Made by a program: the position numbers and the translations under genes. Below, piece by piece: positions 11,318 through 22,260 of a stretch of DNA of 64,000 nucleotides. Each line of letters begins with the position of its first letter. The stretch's first letter is position 1. Source of the stretch: Crotalaria pallida (lineage: Eukaryota > Streptophyta > Magnoliopsida > Fabales > Fabaceae); assembly GCA_037953625.1 (NCBI GenBank), contig CM075652.1, positions 80,257,501-80,321,500 on the forward strand, in the 5' to 3' direction. The notes beneath the pieces are model-generated. The model was not told the origin of the DNA. It made no database searches and saw nothing but the letters and a program-made list of their open reading frames with translations.

Positions 11318-12216
11318 TAGCATAATTATATGTAATTATGAAAATTGTAGTGTAATTTTTTATAACTAAATAAGTAAAGGTGTGAAATTAATTAAGAAAT
11401 AATTAGAAGGAATTATTTTATTAAGTAAAAAATTTCATTTTGGAGATATAAAGTTAATATCTAACAAGGATTTGAGAAAAGAAATGAAATAAAATAAAAT
11501 ATCTTAAGATCTTTAAAGATCTGTATGCACTAACCAATTAGTGAGATGAGTAACCGGTTAGCGCGACTCTGAAGTCAAAAAATGAGGCTGAAATTGCATG
11601 AAGCAATGAGTGGGGCCACGTTTTCACCATAGGGAATTGCCAACCATGCCTGAAAATTGTCATTCCACAACTTGTGGATGAAATTAACTGAGGTAAAGGT
11701 GAATTAATTTAATCTTCTCCATAAAAATCTCAAAACTCAACCTCATACACTTCAGTTTCATGTGTTTTCTGGTGTGACTGAGTTCTAGTTCGTTCTCTCT
11801 GTTCTTGTTCATAAACCCTCACAAAATCCATACCAAATCAAAGCTAGTTTACCCATGTTGAAGTAGGAACTGATCCCACTCGATTTGGTAAACCATAGAG
11901 CAAGTTCTAAGCATCACAACTTGACCCTTTGGTGCTGAAAAACAGAGCACGAATCAGTCCCTGGAGTTCTCTTTCTTGATTCCGTTTGGTAAGCTCAGGC
12001 TACCTTTGAGTCTCCAATTTGTTTTAATCTCAAGTTCATGTATCCTAGTTTGAATCCCAATCCTTAATCACGAGTTTATCTAGCTTATTGATGTGAAAAT
12101 CTCTGATCAATACCCCCTGTTGAAACTGAAAACAAGGTATTTCAGCTGAACCAAGCTTGCAAAAACGTGTTGAGCCTTTTCTCTTGCTTTCCAATCAGTC
12201 TTTAAAGCTTCAATAG

Positions 12217-13569
12217 GTAAGGGAGAAGATATTCATTTCACTAGAATAATATTTAATGGACTTGGAATGTATAAGAGCTTTACAAGCTCAAGGGCAAGTG
12301 TTTTGAAATGGGGTTTTGGCTTGGAGACCAAAATTAGCACTAAAACCAACTGGAACAAGTTTTATTATATTAATATCATCTAAAGAAAAGCTGAACCTAG
12401 CTTATTTGACTATGTATTTGATTTTGATATGTCAAAGTGCTTAATATGGGTTTATATGTATATATGATGGATTGAACATGAATCTTGTGCAATTGATGTT
12501 TGTATGTGGTTAAACATGTTTTAATATGTATAAATATGCTCTGTTGATGAGTGATTATGATTTAAATGGAAGGATGTTTGAATTGAGGTTTAAAGAGGGC
12601 AATTTTTACACTGATGCTGCAGTATCTAACCGGTTACGAAGCCCTTTAACCGGTTAGACACTGTATTACAATTAAAGAGGGAAATTCAAATATCAAAGTT
12701 ACAGTATCTAACCGGTTACTACACATCCTAATCGGTTAGACACTGAACAAAATTTTAAATAACTTCATCCTTTTTGTATTAATATTTTAATAACTATACA
12801 CTTAATTCTAACTTTTGGAAAATTGCCTTTTAACTTCAATTTAAAAATATCTTGAATATTTTCATGGAAGATATTGATTTGATAATTGTGATTTAAATCA
12901 TGCATGGTGATGAGGAGTTAAGATAGGATGGTAGGAAAAGAGACATTCGATTTAATTAAATCGGATTGAGAATACGCAGAGATTAGGTTTATGACGGTGA
13001 TACGTCGAATAACCGTGGGAATTAATTATAGGTAAAATAGTTCTATGATGAGTGGGTTCTGCAGACTCGACTCGGGATAATTTTACGATAACTATAATTA
13101 ATTCTATCGATCTCTAGGGGTATTTCGGGGCTGTGGAGAACGGTCTTTGGTATAAATTACAAATGAGTTGTAATTGTATACTCGGTAGAAAGTCGTTTAC
13201 TCCTAGTTGCTTTTCCTGACTTAGTATCGTTTGGTACGTTGTCTCAAACGTAAATGGAGCATTTTAGTACGTTTTCGTTAAAACGTAAATCGAATCGTTT
13301 GGTACGTTCTCGATAAACGTAAATTGCTAAGTGCACGATATTCTTGAAATATCCCTGAGAAGATTGCATTAAACATACGCATTCCACATGCATTAGAAAA
13401 CATACATCATTGTTTGATAATTATTGTACGATTATTTCAGTTTGCTTATATGTTTATGTGACTTTAGTTGCAAATTGAATACTTGTGTTTATTTATTCTT
13501 AGTCTATTTAATTATTCATTTGTACATGAATGACATTGTCTTACTTACTTTGCCCTAATTGTTTGTTAG
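12217..13569 (+). other. Predicted LTR-resident intron, TEK1 3' LTR
   Basis: AG|GTAAGG at 12217 and a T-rich stretch ending GTTAG at 13568-13569 bound 1353 bp. The span contains two palindrome pairs and the minisatellite, as in the other LTR. Confidence 0.5.
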
Positions 13570-14094
13570 GTGATGTCTTGATACATGGCCTGCCTGGAGA
13601 TGCGTCCCGTGAGAGGGACATGGGAGTATGAGTAGCGTAGAGCCACCTTCGAGGGGGAGGTGGAACTGATATTCCGCCATTAGAATCCCCTGGCCTATAT
13701 CCGTCCTCGTCGGTTCTGCATACCTATGATATACACCCAGCATGTACCTCCCACATTTACTTATCGACATGGCACTCCACCACCCCAGTCTACACGTCGT
13801 CATTCACATTTTCGTTTCAGGCAAGCAGCTCCTGCTCCCGCTCCTCATGAGAGAGTTGCACCAGAAGATCCTTCTCGTCCAGGTCCATCTCGTACTGTGA
13901 GGTTCGCCTTATCACCAGAGCATGAGCCTGGTGCTAGGGTACAGGCTCCTGTGGTTCAGGTGGACTCTGAGGAGGAAGAGGATCCCGATGAGGGCGAGAG
14001 TGAGCTAGCTGGAGACGACGACGCACAGACTGGGAGGGAGAGTGATCAGGTGGTTCCTTCTACCAGGAGCCAGTGGATGGTCGATGAGCTGTGA
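13570..14094 (+). pseudogene. LTR-encoded conserved ORF, TEK1 3' LTR copy
   Basis: Begins right after the acceptor with GTGATG. One frame runs to the stop at 14092-14094 but holds three internal stops (TGA at codon 4; TAG after 'GTWEYE'; TAG after 'ELIFRH'). At the second and third the left LTR has sense codons; its copy lacks the region of the first. The frame covers about 165-175 codons. It has a conserved N-terminal part ('ACLEMRPVRGTWEY', 'FEGEVEL', 'RPRRFCIPMIYTQHVPP'), a proline-rich middle, and an acidic tail 'DSEEEEDPDEGESELAGDDD'. It ends S-Q-W-M-V-D-E-L, matching the S-Q-W-R-G-D-D-P end in TEK3. Nothing in it suggests gag, pol or a known env. Function unknown. Confidence 0.6.
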
Positions 14095-14447
14095 GGCCAT
14101 ATGCTAGGTTTATATCATTAGTATGGGGACTTAGTATTATTATAGAGTGTTTTTTGGACCGCTCTGAGTTACACTTTTATATATGTATAAGTGCACTAAA
14201 AGAAATCAGCCAACTCAGAGTTACGAAGCATTATCATTTTTGGATGAAATGATGTAAAATGATGTAAATTATTGAAAAACTCTTTCTGTGAATAGTAAGA
14301 GAAGCACTTATGTATTAATCTTGGATTTAAATTATCTCGCATTTTCATAGATTTTCATCAAACATCAATACTTATAAAAGAAAATCCAATAATCAAATGT
14401 GTTTGTCATAATATAATTGCATATAAATATTAGGTCGTTACACCTGG

Positions 14448-14525
14448 TTGAGGAAATTCTAGCCCACACAAAACTTGGGTTGTATGACTTTGGAGCCAAC
14501 AATGTTGTACTGTGCCTATACTATC
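14448..14525 (-). pseudogene. LINE remnant, upstream part
   Basis: Short continuation of the 143-1491 LINE fragment on the far side of TEK1, ending where the TEK5 LTR fragment starts. Too short for a domain call alone. Confidence 0.5.
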
Positions 14526-15680
14526 TGTAACACCCAGATTTTGTTTATTAAAAATATTCCATTTATTTATTAAAATATTAGTAAAAATGAGGGTCAATTT
14601 TTTTTAACATTTATGTACACACACTTTGCTTGGTTCATTTTATTTGTTTTCCAAAAATCCATTCACTTTAATTATTTACAAAAAGGCAACGTTGTTCACT
14701 TGTCCTTTAAAATAACGTCATCACCGTACCGCATCCACAAAATCGAGTTGTTACAAAAACACACCACACATCCACAATACTTATTTTTCATTTTAAACAT
14801 CACCTGATAAAGTTCACAAGTTTCATATAATTACATTAGTTCCAAAAGAGTACCAAAGCAGGATAAAAGAGTTGTGGACTCACAGTCCCAAACTACATCA
14901 AAAGATAAAAGTAGTTACATCATTAGATATTCAGAGTATGGCATTCCTCAGTTGAGACAAGACCCAGACTAAAACAAAATAAAACACCTAAGCAGCAACA
15001 CCCACGAGACACCCTACGTTGCCGGCTGATCTTCCTCATCCTCCGGTGCTACCTCCTCAACCTCAACCTCCGCAGGCGGTGCAGGCTGCGCACGCCGTGC
15101 ATAGTAAGTTCGAGGTCCACCATCCATGTAGTCTCTCAAGGTTATGCTACCAATGTGCAAGTAGATCCTTTCTCTTCTCAACCTATGCTCAGGGTCTCTG
15201 ATCTCCAGCCGAGTCGGGCCTCTCCAGATACATCCATCATGGGTAGCTTCCCACACTCCCCCCGCTAGTGGCCACATTTAGATCTCGATGCTGTATACCA
15301 TCTGCCCGTTGCTTCACCACGAAGAACGAAGGGAAACAACGAGACAAGAGAAATAATAAGCTTTTTTGGAAACATGACACGTCGACAAAAGAAACGTTCC
15401 ACCAACATATCTCAAGCATAAAATAAATAACAACACAAATGCACATGGATATGAATAAATGTATGATCATCATAATCATCAGTTAAATACTTCATTGATC
15501 TCGCATCATCACACTTATCATAATTTCTCTGCCACCATCACATCACAATACTTTATTCCTCATAAAACAATTAGCTTTCTTAATGTATTTTATAAAGTCT
15601 TATTGAAATTCGCATCACCAATGATGTCGGGGAAAATTGAAAACATCACTGGGAAAATTATCTAGTTAGCTCACACGTCT
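14526..15680 (-). repeat. TEK5: truncated LTR of a further Tekay-like family
   Basis: Starts TGTAACACCCAG, the complement of a typical Tekay LTR end, and is cut at 15680 by TEK2, whose left flank CGTCT (15676-15680) would be its duplication. Read on the minus strand it contains an acceptor-like GGGCAG and an ORF that resembles the LTR ORFs of TEK1-TEK3 in position and order of motifs. The other end of this LTR is not in the window. Confidence 0.7.
15014..15301 (-). pseudogene. LTR-encoded ORF, divergent TEK5 copy
   Basis: Starts with ATG at 15301 directly after an AG on the minus strand. It reads M-V-Y-S-I-E-I, a stop (at about 15278), then M-W-P-L-A-G-G-V-W-E and 87 codons in total, ending in an acidic tail 'EVEEVAPEDEEDQPAT'. 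The order IE(I/V)-x2-PL-x2-GVWE followed by an acidic tail parallels the TEK2 and TEK3 ORFs, but the middle is unlike them. Homology is suggested, not shown. Confidence 0.45.
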
Positions 15681-16261
15681 TGTAGCGTTCTTATTTTAGA
15701 AAATGAAAAGGTTTTCGCTCGATTTAATTTGGACTTGTATAGTTTTCCAAAAATTGGGGTGGAAAATTTTTTCTCTTTAATACACTTGATTGGTAAGTAA
15801 AATCAAAGAGTTGAAATCCGGAAAGCTATAAGTTATTGAAAAGCAGTCGAGAGTTTTTGCAATAAATATTATTTTCGTTAATGAAACCTTTCGTCCCTCA
15901 ATTACAAGTTCTTTAAAAGCTGATCAATACCGGATTCCAAAATTCTTAAAAGCCAGCGGAATATTAAAATGCGTAAAGTGAACCTTAGTTGTAGATAATA
16001 AGTCATGAAGGTATGATACATATTAGGTACAAGTCCATTGAAAATAAAACACTCTGATAATACCTCACCAAAAATATTATTTATAATATGTTTAACTAAA
16101 AAGAAAAGGGTATCATCAGAGCTGGTCACTGGTCCACTGCAGCTACTCCATAGTGAGAGATCACCGGTTTCGTCCAACCAAAACTGTACGACTATTTCGG
16201 ATTCCGGATTACTTCCACTATGCACACCCTTAAAGGTCTTCCCTCCGAGGACACAAAGAGT

Positions 16262-16453
16262 TTAAAACGGGGGTATGTGCATAACGTAAATAATCGGAAT
16301 GCGAAACCTACGAGGACGAAGGCGAACTACGGGATTGGGATGGTAGAGAGTGATCTCTACTTCACCCTTAAAAACAACCCGGTGATCCTGATACTCCCAA
16401 ACACCATCAAGGAGCGAGCGAATCTCGAGGCAAAGCAGACATCTGGCCATCAC
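16262..16453 (-). CDS. LTR-encoded conserved ORF, TEK2 3' LTR copy
   Basis: Begins with GTGATG right after an acceptor-like CCTTTTAG; the ATG is at 16450. It encodes about 62 residues: 'MARCLLCLEIRSLLDGVWEY', then 'FKGEVEITLYHPNPVVR' and 'RPRRFRIPIIYVMHIPPF', then stop. This is the cleanest copy of the shared core (CLEIR, G-x-WEY, EGE, PNP, PRRFRIP-x-IY, H-x-PP). It lacks the proline-rich and acidic tail of TEK1, unless the frame continues after a shift (a frame at 16225-15902 holds 'SEIVVQ', which loosely matches TEK3 'SELVVQ'). No signal peptide or membrane segment is apparent. Probably a small basic protein; function unknown. Confidence 0.55.
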   Translation of the reverse strand: MMARCLLCLEIRSLLDGVWEYQDHRVVFKGEVEITLYHPNPVVRLRPRRFRIPIIYVMHIPPF

Positions 16454-16699
16454 CTAAAAGGGCAGGAGAGTAAGCCTAACACAGTCGCATTACCGAATAA
16501 GCCTAAGCCCTAACATTCACAACCAGATAACAGCAGCAAACACCAGTGCAATAATGCATATACATATGAGCAAACACCGGTTTAGTTATTATCTTTCAAG
16601 ATAGGTGGCATGATGCAGGTACATGTTTCTCCAACTCCGAGGCCTCTACATCCACCGGGTCCAGATTTGAGGAACGGTGCGTTCAGGAACGCGGCACGG

Positions 16700-16905
16700 C
16701 TTACGGCACGTCTGCCAGCGTAAAAGGCAAGGCTTACAGTGTTTCCACCAGCATAAAAGGCACGACTTACAGTGTTTCCACCAGCGTAAAAGGCACGACT
16801 TACAGTGTTTCCACCAGCGTAAACGGCACGACTTACAGTGTTTCCACCAGCGTAAAAGGCACGACTTACAGTGCGTCCACCAGCGTAGAAAGGCACGACT
16901 TACGG
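16700..16905. repeat. 33-bp minisatellite, TEK2 3' LTR (about 6 units)
   Basis: Units built on 'ccaccagcgtaaaaggcac' followed by 'gacttacagtgttt'. The period is a multiple of three, so all frames stay open and read as 11-residue repeats on both strands (for example YAGGNTVSRAF). This is a repeat artefact. The 5' LTR has about nine units. Confidence 0.85.
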
Positions 16906-17339
16906 TGAATCCTGTGCATGCTTTCATAAAATATCAATTTCAGTTACAGAAACAGTTCACCGGTTCACCTGCATAGGAAAGGCACGCCTTATGGTGTTTC
17001 CACCTGCGTAGGTGTTCCTCAGATTGGGACTGGTCTGATAACCTAGCTCATGTCACGTATGATATCAATGCAACTCTTGCAATCCTAGGTTATCATGCAT
17101 ATGTTCAAGTTCTAAGTTCATCATTAGATCAACTATGTCATGATCATTCGATATCAGTTCAGTTATGGATACATACATGTTTTCTATTAGTTCTAGGTCA
17201 GCTTATGTCCGAGTTAATCGGACAAAGTCCCATCATTTACCTGACCTAAGTACACCTTAAATAACTAGCACTTGGGTTAAGTAAGTCTTAATTACTTAAG
17301 ACTAGGTTTAACTGAACTTTAGCGGACTAATCATGGACT

Positions 17340-17660
17340 ACATCCACTAATCGTGGATTAGGTCTCCCTAATCATGAATTAGGTCCAGCTTAATTGACTA
17401 ATCTCGGATTAAATCCGACTAATCATGGATTAAGTCCAACTAATCATGGATTAGTTGACTAATCAGGGAATTAGGTTCACTAATCTAGGGTTTAAGTCCC
17501 ACTAATCTTGGATTAGTTGACTAATCAAGGATGAAGGTTACTAATCTAGGATTAAGTCCAACTAATCTTGGATTAGTTGACTAATCAGGGATTAAGGTCA
17601 CTAAGTTCGGATTAAGTCCAACTAATCTTGGATTAGTTGACTAATCAGGGATTAAGTTAA
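17340..17660. repeat. CTAATC-GGATTA inverted-repeat array, TEK2 3' LTR
   Basis: About 15 copies of an interrupted palindrome, CTAATC, 2-3 nt, GGATTA, starting near 17347, 17368, 17398, 17419, 17440, 17459, 17480, 17502, 17521, 17541, 17562, 17581, 17601, 17622 and 17641. Spacing is 19-22 bp in all but one interval, and the last part repeats every 60 bp exactly (17521, 17581, 17641). Repeated in the 5' LTR at about 40850-41180. Confidence 0.85.
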
Positions 17661-19173
17661 ACTTAATTAGGTTCAAGTGCTGTTTAGTTATCTAAGATTA
17701 GGTCTAAATAACACTTAGTTGACTAAATCATTTTAGCTTCTAGGTTAACCCCTTAACCAAGGCTTATCAATTCTAAAGCCATTTTGATTAACACTTTGAT
17801 TGCCTAGTTAACTAAAATCCACACGGCCAACCCTTAGGCTTTGTTCATCCAAGGATCTAAACATTCCATTAATCACATAACATATGTAAATACACATCAA
17901 CACAAACATAATCATAAAATTCAGCAAAGAACACTAAACAATCACATATCAACATTCATCAAATTCGGCCTCCAAGCCAAAACCAAAAGTCTAGCTAGTG
18001 CCCTTGAGTCTCATGGTGACTAACCTAAATTCTAAGCTTAGAGACTTATTCTATCAAAAGTGCAAGCTTCTCTCACTTACCTCTTGAAGAAAACTAAGAA
18101 GACTTAGAACCTTTGGGCCTTTCCTCCCAAATTTGTGAGCACTTTCCCTCCTTAGACTCTTGAGACTTGATTCCAAGCTTCTAAAACTCTAAAGCTCTCC
18201 TTTGATCTACCAAGCTAAAGATTTCAAGGTGTTGTTTGAGGTTTGGCCGTGAGGGTTGTTTGGGTTTAGAGTTTAATGATTGAAATTTCTTCAACACAAA
18301 TCTTCAAGTAAGTGGCATATTCATGATCTAGAGTATGAATATGCTAAGGTTTCTTGTGTTTGGTAGAAGTTTAGGCTTGATCAAGGGTGGTGATGGATGT
18401 GGCCGTGAGCTTCTAAGAAAAAGGAAGGGGTTGAGTTTGAATTTTCTAAGCCATGATCACTCATGCATGATGTGTATTCATGATCTAGGCCTAGGATATG
18501 TGAAGATTTCTTGGTTTTAGTGGAAGAATGAGTTTGGATGGTGGTGTTTATGGGTGGTGGCCGTGGGCTTCTTCAAGGAAAAGGAGAAGATGATGGTGAT
18601 GGTGCTAAGAAGAAAAGGAGCAAAAGTGATTCTCATCAATACATGGTCACTTATGTAAGGATGCAAAGTCAAATGGTGAGTTGTTAAGGTGGCTAAGTGG
18701 TGTGCTTGGTGTGTGGACACCTCACGCCTCATGCAAGGGAAGAAAATATGGTGTTGCCACCTAACTCTTGGCCAACATGCATGAAGTGTGGGCATGACAC
18801 CTCACAAACTCACTCAAGGCTACACACACACACACTCCCCACGGCTTTCACACACACACACACATGGGCCATCACTCATTCATGGCCCAACATCACTCAC
18901 AAGGCCCATTCGGTTACTTTAGGCTTAATCTAATCCACTTAACCCTTAAGCCACTCATTAACCAAGCTAATCTAACTTTTAACTAAACTATTAGACATCT
19001 AACCCCAATCAACTTAACACTACACAAGGCTAAGCTTAATGAATTAGGTTTAAGCTAGCTCTAATCACTATTAGCTAACAAAACACGATTAAGTTATAAC
19101 ACATCAAGCAAGGCAAAACATTCATATAGCAAAGCATAACATTATTCGGGAACAAAAATTCAGGGATGTTACA

Positions 19174-19210
19174 CTCTCCCCCACTTACAGGAATTTAGTC
19201 CCTGAAATTC
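19174..19210 (-). promoter_or_regulatory. 3' hairpin and polypurine tract of TEK2
   Basis: On the minus strand, GAATTTCAGGGACTAAATTC (decayed version of the TEK1 hairpin) is followed by CCTGTAAGTGGGGGAGAG directly before the 3' LTR. Confidence 0.8.
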
Positions 19211-19214
19211 GGTT

Positions 19215-20336
19215 CTACCTGAACAACTCAGGATATTCTCTACGCATCGTAACTTCGGGTTCCCAAGTTGACTCTTGAACACCATTGTGTTCCCAAACAA
19301 CTCTAACCAAGGGTATTTCTTTTCCCCTAAGTTGCTTGATTCGGCGGTCTGCTATAAAAATCGGGCCAGCTTCTAGTGTTAGGTTTTCTCGCACAGACAG
19401 GTCATCGGGTCGCATATCCAGAATTGAGTTAGGGTCGTGCACAAACTTTCGGAGTTGTGAAACATGAAAGACATTGTGCAGACTAGACAAGGATGGTGGT
19501 AAGGCTATCTGGTACGCAACTGGGCCAATCTTCCTAAGGATCTGGTACAGACCGATGAACCTGGGTGATAGTTTCTTGGTTCTCAACGTTCTACCTACAC
19601 CTTTTATCGGGGATACCTTAATAAACACATGCTCTCCTTCTGCAAACTCAAGAGGTCTTCTCCTCTTATCCGCATAACTCTTCTGCCTTCCCTGAGCGGC
19701 CCTCATCTTCTCTTGCACCATCTTAATCTTTTCAGTTGTTTCTTGTACCAGTTCTGGACCGATCAAAGCATTCTCCCCCACTTGAAACCAACATAGTGGT
19801 GTCTGGAACTTTCTCCCATACAACGCTTCAAATGGTGCCATCCCAATACTCGCATGATAGCTGTTGTTATAGGTAAACTCCACCAATGGTAACACCTTAT
19901 CCCAACTTCTTTGTTCCTCCAAGGCACACGCTCTTAACATATCTTCCAACGTCTGAATGGTTCGCTCTGTTTGTTCGTCAGTTTGAGGATGATAAGCAGA
20001 TCCCATCTTTAACTTGGTTACCAGGGCTTGATGCAGACTGTTCCAAAACCGAGATGTAAATCTTGGATCACGGTCAGACAGTATACTGGAAGGTATACCA
20101 TGCAGTCGTACCACCTCATCCACGTAGAGTTGAGCAAGCCTTTCCATCGAATAACGCATATTTATGGGGATAAAGTGCGCAGATTTAGTTAATCGATCTA
20201 CCACAACCCATATGGCATCAAAATTCCGGTCCGTTCTTGGTAAACCCGACACAAAATCCATCGATATGCTATCCCATTTCCACTGAGGGACCTCCAAACA
20301 TTGTAACTCTCCTCCTGGCTTCTTATGCTCGGCCTT
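19215..20336 (-). pseudogene. pol: TEK2 pol, C-terminal part: integrase core and chromodomain
   Basis: Contains the integrase catalytic core: first Asp in 'SISMDFVSGLPRT', second in 'LSDRDPRFTSRFW', Glu in 'HPQTDEQTERTIQTLED'. The GPY/F-type region and a C-terminal chromodomain follow ('GKEIPLVRVVWEHNG', 'ESTWEPEVTMRREYPELF'), ending at 19215. This stretch has no stop. Its upstream part is at 31971-32594, separated by TEK3. The codon phase at 20331 continues that at 31966, so TEK3 entered one continuous frame. Confidence 0.92.
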
Positions 20337-21061
20337 TGTCACACCCTCAAAATAACCCAAGTAATTACTACAAAATGAATACTACGACTTGAGAATATAT
20401 GGACTTGTAAAATGTTAGAAAATACTGGATTCAAAATTTTCTTTTATATTTTCCAAATAGTCGGGTGCACAAACCAAAACATGGGATGTTTGGAGAAGAG
20501 TTTACGTATTACTTTTTAAATCGGATTCGGCATTCACTTTGCTCAAAAGGTAATTTCGCAAATCTTGGATAGCATTCTCTTTGAAGATAAATGTACTCTA
20601 TTTCATATAAAGGAACTCAAGTATTGCCATCCAGTTTTCGTCTAGCCAAGTGACACCATTTCCAAAATGTCATAGCCGAATTCTTTTAAATCAATATCAG
20701 AGTAAGCGGAAATATCAGGACTATGTAATAAACTTTAGTATAAGCATGGATTTTATATATATCAAAAGGTATGTAATACATAGTCCGGCGGTAAGGATCT
20801 CCAAAATCCCAGAACAAGTCCATAAGGCTATGTATTTATATGTACATCAAAATAGACCATGGCTCCAGAGTTTTCAAGAGAAATTCCCACAATGTATAAA
20901 ACTCCCAAAGCTGGTCTCATAGCACTGGTCGCGGCAGTAGTAGTAGAAGTCTCCAAGAAGTAGTAGCAATCATCATCCGACATCATCATCAGCAGCTAAT
21001 CTCCTCCACAGCATCCATCACACCGGATCCCTGATCCTCATCATTTACCTTATGCACATAC

Positions 21062-21536
21062 CTAGGGATCATCGCCTCTCCATTGACTCCCGATAGATTG
21101 AACGACAAGCTCGCTTCCGCTTTCGTATTCGACAGGATCCTCCTTGATCTTATTTGAAGGAGTATTTACCCTACCACTGGGTACAAGGTCTAATGAAAAC
21201 GTGACCTTAATAGGACTCCTTGAAATAGACGGGGAAGTCTCCTCTCGAATAACTCTAAGAGAAAAAAAAGTATGAGCGGGTAGGTTCGAATTGAAAACTG
21301 TTATACAAGCGAGCTGGTCGAGTGGGAGATGATCCATGGTAAGTATAAAAAGTAGATACATGCATAGCGTATATGATGGGAATCCTAAACCTACGAGGAT
21401 GTGACCGAACCAGTGGATTAGGGTAATCGAAGGTAACCACTATTTCACCCTCATACACCACTCGGCAATCCTCGCAGATCCATATGCCACTAAGAAGTGG
21501 GCGGACCTCGATGCAAGCGATGTAACGCGACATCAC
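21062..21536 (-). pseudogene. LTR-encoded conserved ORF, TEK3 3' LTR copy (one frameshift)
   Basis: Starts GTGATG directly after CCCTTGTAG on the minus strand. The first frame (21536-21255) gives 'MSRYIACIEVRPLLSGIW', 'YEGEIVVTFDYPNPLVR', 'HPRRFRIPIIYAMHVSTFYTY' and then stops. The second frame (21361-21062), shifted by one, holds 'IREETSPSISRSPIKVTFSL' and ends 'SIGSQWRGDDP', which lines up with the tail of the TEK1 ORF ('HERVAPEDPSRPGPSRTVRF' to 'SQWMVDEL'). The ancestral protein was therefore probably about 155 residues: a core plus an S/P-rich, acidic tail. Both TEK3 LTRs carry the same shift, so it predates insertion. Confidence 0.6.
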
Positions 21537-21865
21537 CTACAAGGGCATAGGGGTAAGCGAATCTATACACATAATCAATAGATCTTAAATGTAGAAGTGA
21601 TCATGATTATGCACATATAACCCCAAATCAGTTAACAGCCATGGTTAACACTTAGCCACACTTAATGCAGATACGATATTCATACTCATTCTTAATATTA
21701 AACCTTAGCTCAAATAAGGTTAAGTGGCATGATGTCTGACATTCTTCTCTTTCTGAGATTCTCCATCTAATGTCCTCACGGACGCCAATCCAATACCATA
21801 ATGCATTTCCAAATCACGAATACGTTACCACAACGTATGGCGTACTAGCTCGGAAATGATAAAAA

Positions 21866-22260
21866 CGTCACACTATCTGGTGAACGTCACGTCGCCCAAC
21901 GACGTAAACCTATCACTTCTCAACATACAAAGGGTGTGATAAAAAACGTCACCACATCTGATGATCGTCACGTCGCCTAAGGACGTAAACCTTATCACTT
22001 GTGATACACGACAGAGGTGATAAACAACGTCACCATGTCTGATGAACGTCACGTCGCCTAAGGATGTAAACCTTATCACTTGTGTGCACCACACCCTTCT
22101 CAACAAACAACGGGTGTGATAAAAAACGTCACCACATATGATGAACATCACGTCGCCTAAGGACGTAAACCTTATCACTTGTGATACACGACAGAGGTGG
22201 TAAACAACGTCACCATGTCTGATGAGCGTCACGTCGCCAAAACGTAAACCTTACCACTTG
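21866..22260. repeat. TEK3 LTR minisatellite with 180-bp higher-order unit
   Basis: Five copies of a CGTCACGTCGCC-containing unit at 21885, 21966, 22047, 22146 and 22227. Steps are 81, 81, 99 and 81 bp, giving a 180-bp higher-order period (21966 to 22146, 22047 to 22227). Each unit also contains 'gtgataaa' and 'cttatcac' inverted segments. The other LTR has the same array at 29548-29945. Confidence 0.85.

Larger units (their letters stand above)
1492..14442 (+). mobile_element. TEK1: full-length, degenerate Ty3/gypsy chromovirus (Tekay-like)
   Basis: A 12.95-kb LTR retrotransposon with long LTRs (1492-6015 and 10501-14442), both starting TGTAACACCC and ending GTTACA. It has a tRNA-iMet primer-binding site, gag, a protease-RT-RNase H-integrase pol ending in a chromodomain, and a purine-rich tract before the right LTR. 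Flanking 5-bp copies of CCTGG show an intact insertion. The gag sequence, the terminal chromodomain and the very long LTRs fit the Tekay/Del lineage of chromoviruses; the lineage is inferred from motifs, not a tree. Coding regions carry several frameshifts and stops, so the copy cannot encode a full polyprotein. The LTRs differ visibly and carry different secondary insertions, so this is an older copy. Confidence 0.93.
10501..14442 (+). repeat. TEK1 3' LTR, with two MITE insertions
   Basis: 3942 bp. It matches 1492-6015 apart from the solo LTR (absent here) and two MITEs (present only here). Palindrome pairs are at 11531 with 11551, 12627 with 12647, and 12709 with 12729, all 20 bp apart. The donor-like AG|GTAAGG is at 12217 and the acceptor at 13568-13569. 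It is followed by CCTGG (14443-14447), the second half of the target duplication. Confidence 0.93.
16454..18080 (-). other. Predicted LTR-resident intron, TEK2 3' LTR
   Basis: On the minus strand, CAAGAG|GTAAGTGAG (donor at 18080) to CCTGCCCTTTTAG (acceptor at 16454). The span is 1627 bp and contains the inverted-repeat array and the minisatellite. The donor matches the plant consensus at every core position. Confidence 0.55.
15681..19173 (-). repeat. TEK2 3' LTR
   Basis: 3493 bp, TGTAGCGTTC to GGATGTTACA. Sense-strand order from 19173: leader, donor AG|GTAAGTG (18080), an array of CTAATC-GGATTA inverted repeats (17340-17655), a 33-bp minisatellite (about 16700-16900), an acceptor (16455-16454), the conserved ORF (16453-16262), then the end. 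Closely matches 35321-36651 plus 40433-42009. Confidence 0.92.

Noticed and set aside
16582..16976. Overlapping open frames on both strands with 11-residue repeats (also at 36222-36711)
   Set aside because: The 33-bp minisatellite period is divisible by three, so any open unit stays open in every copy. No start context or conservation beyond the repeat.
18335..18933. Small frames in the TEK2 LTR leader (also 41856-42074)
   Set aside because: Not conserved in the other Tekay LTRs; the frame at 41856-42074 runs from LTR into unrelated DNA and is accidental.
20650..20922. 90-codon plus-strand frame in the TEK3 LTR (also 28336-28584)
   Set aside because: Shortened by a frameshift in the other LTR, antisense to element transcription and without recognisable motifs.
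21873..22232. 119-codon frame on the minus strand in the TEK3 LTR (also 29557-29916)
   Set aside because: Lies wholly in the 81/180-bp minisatellite and reads as a repeated peptide; the 180-bp period keeps it open.
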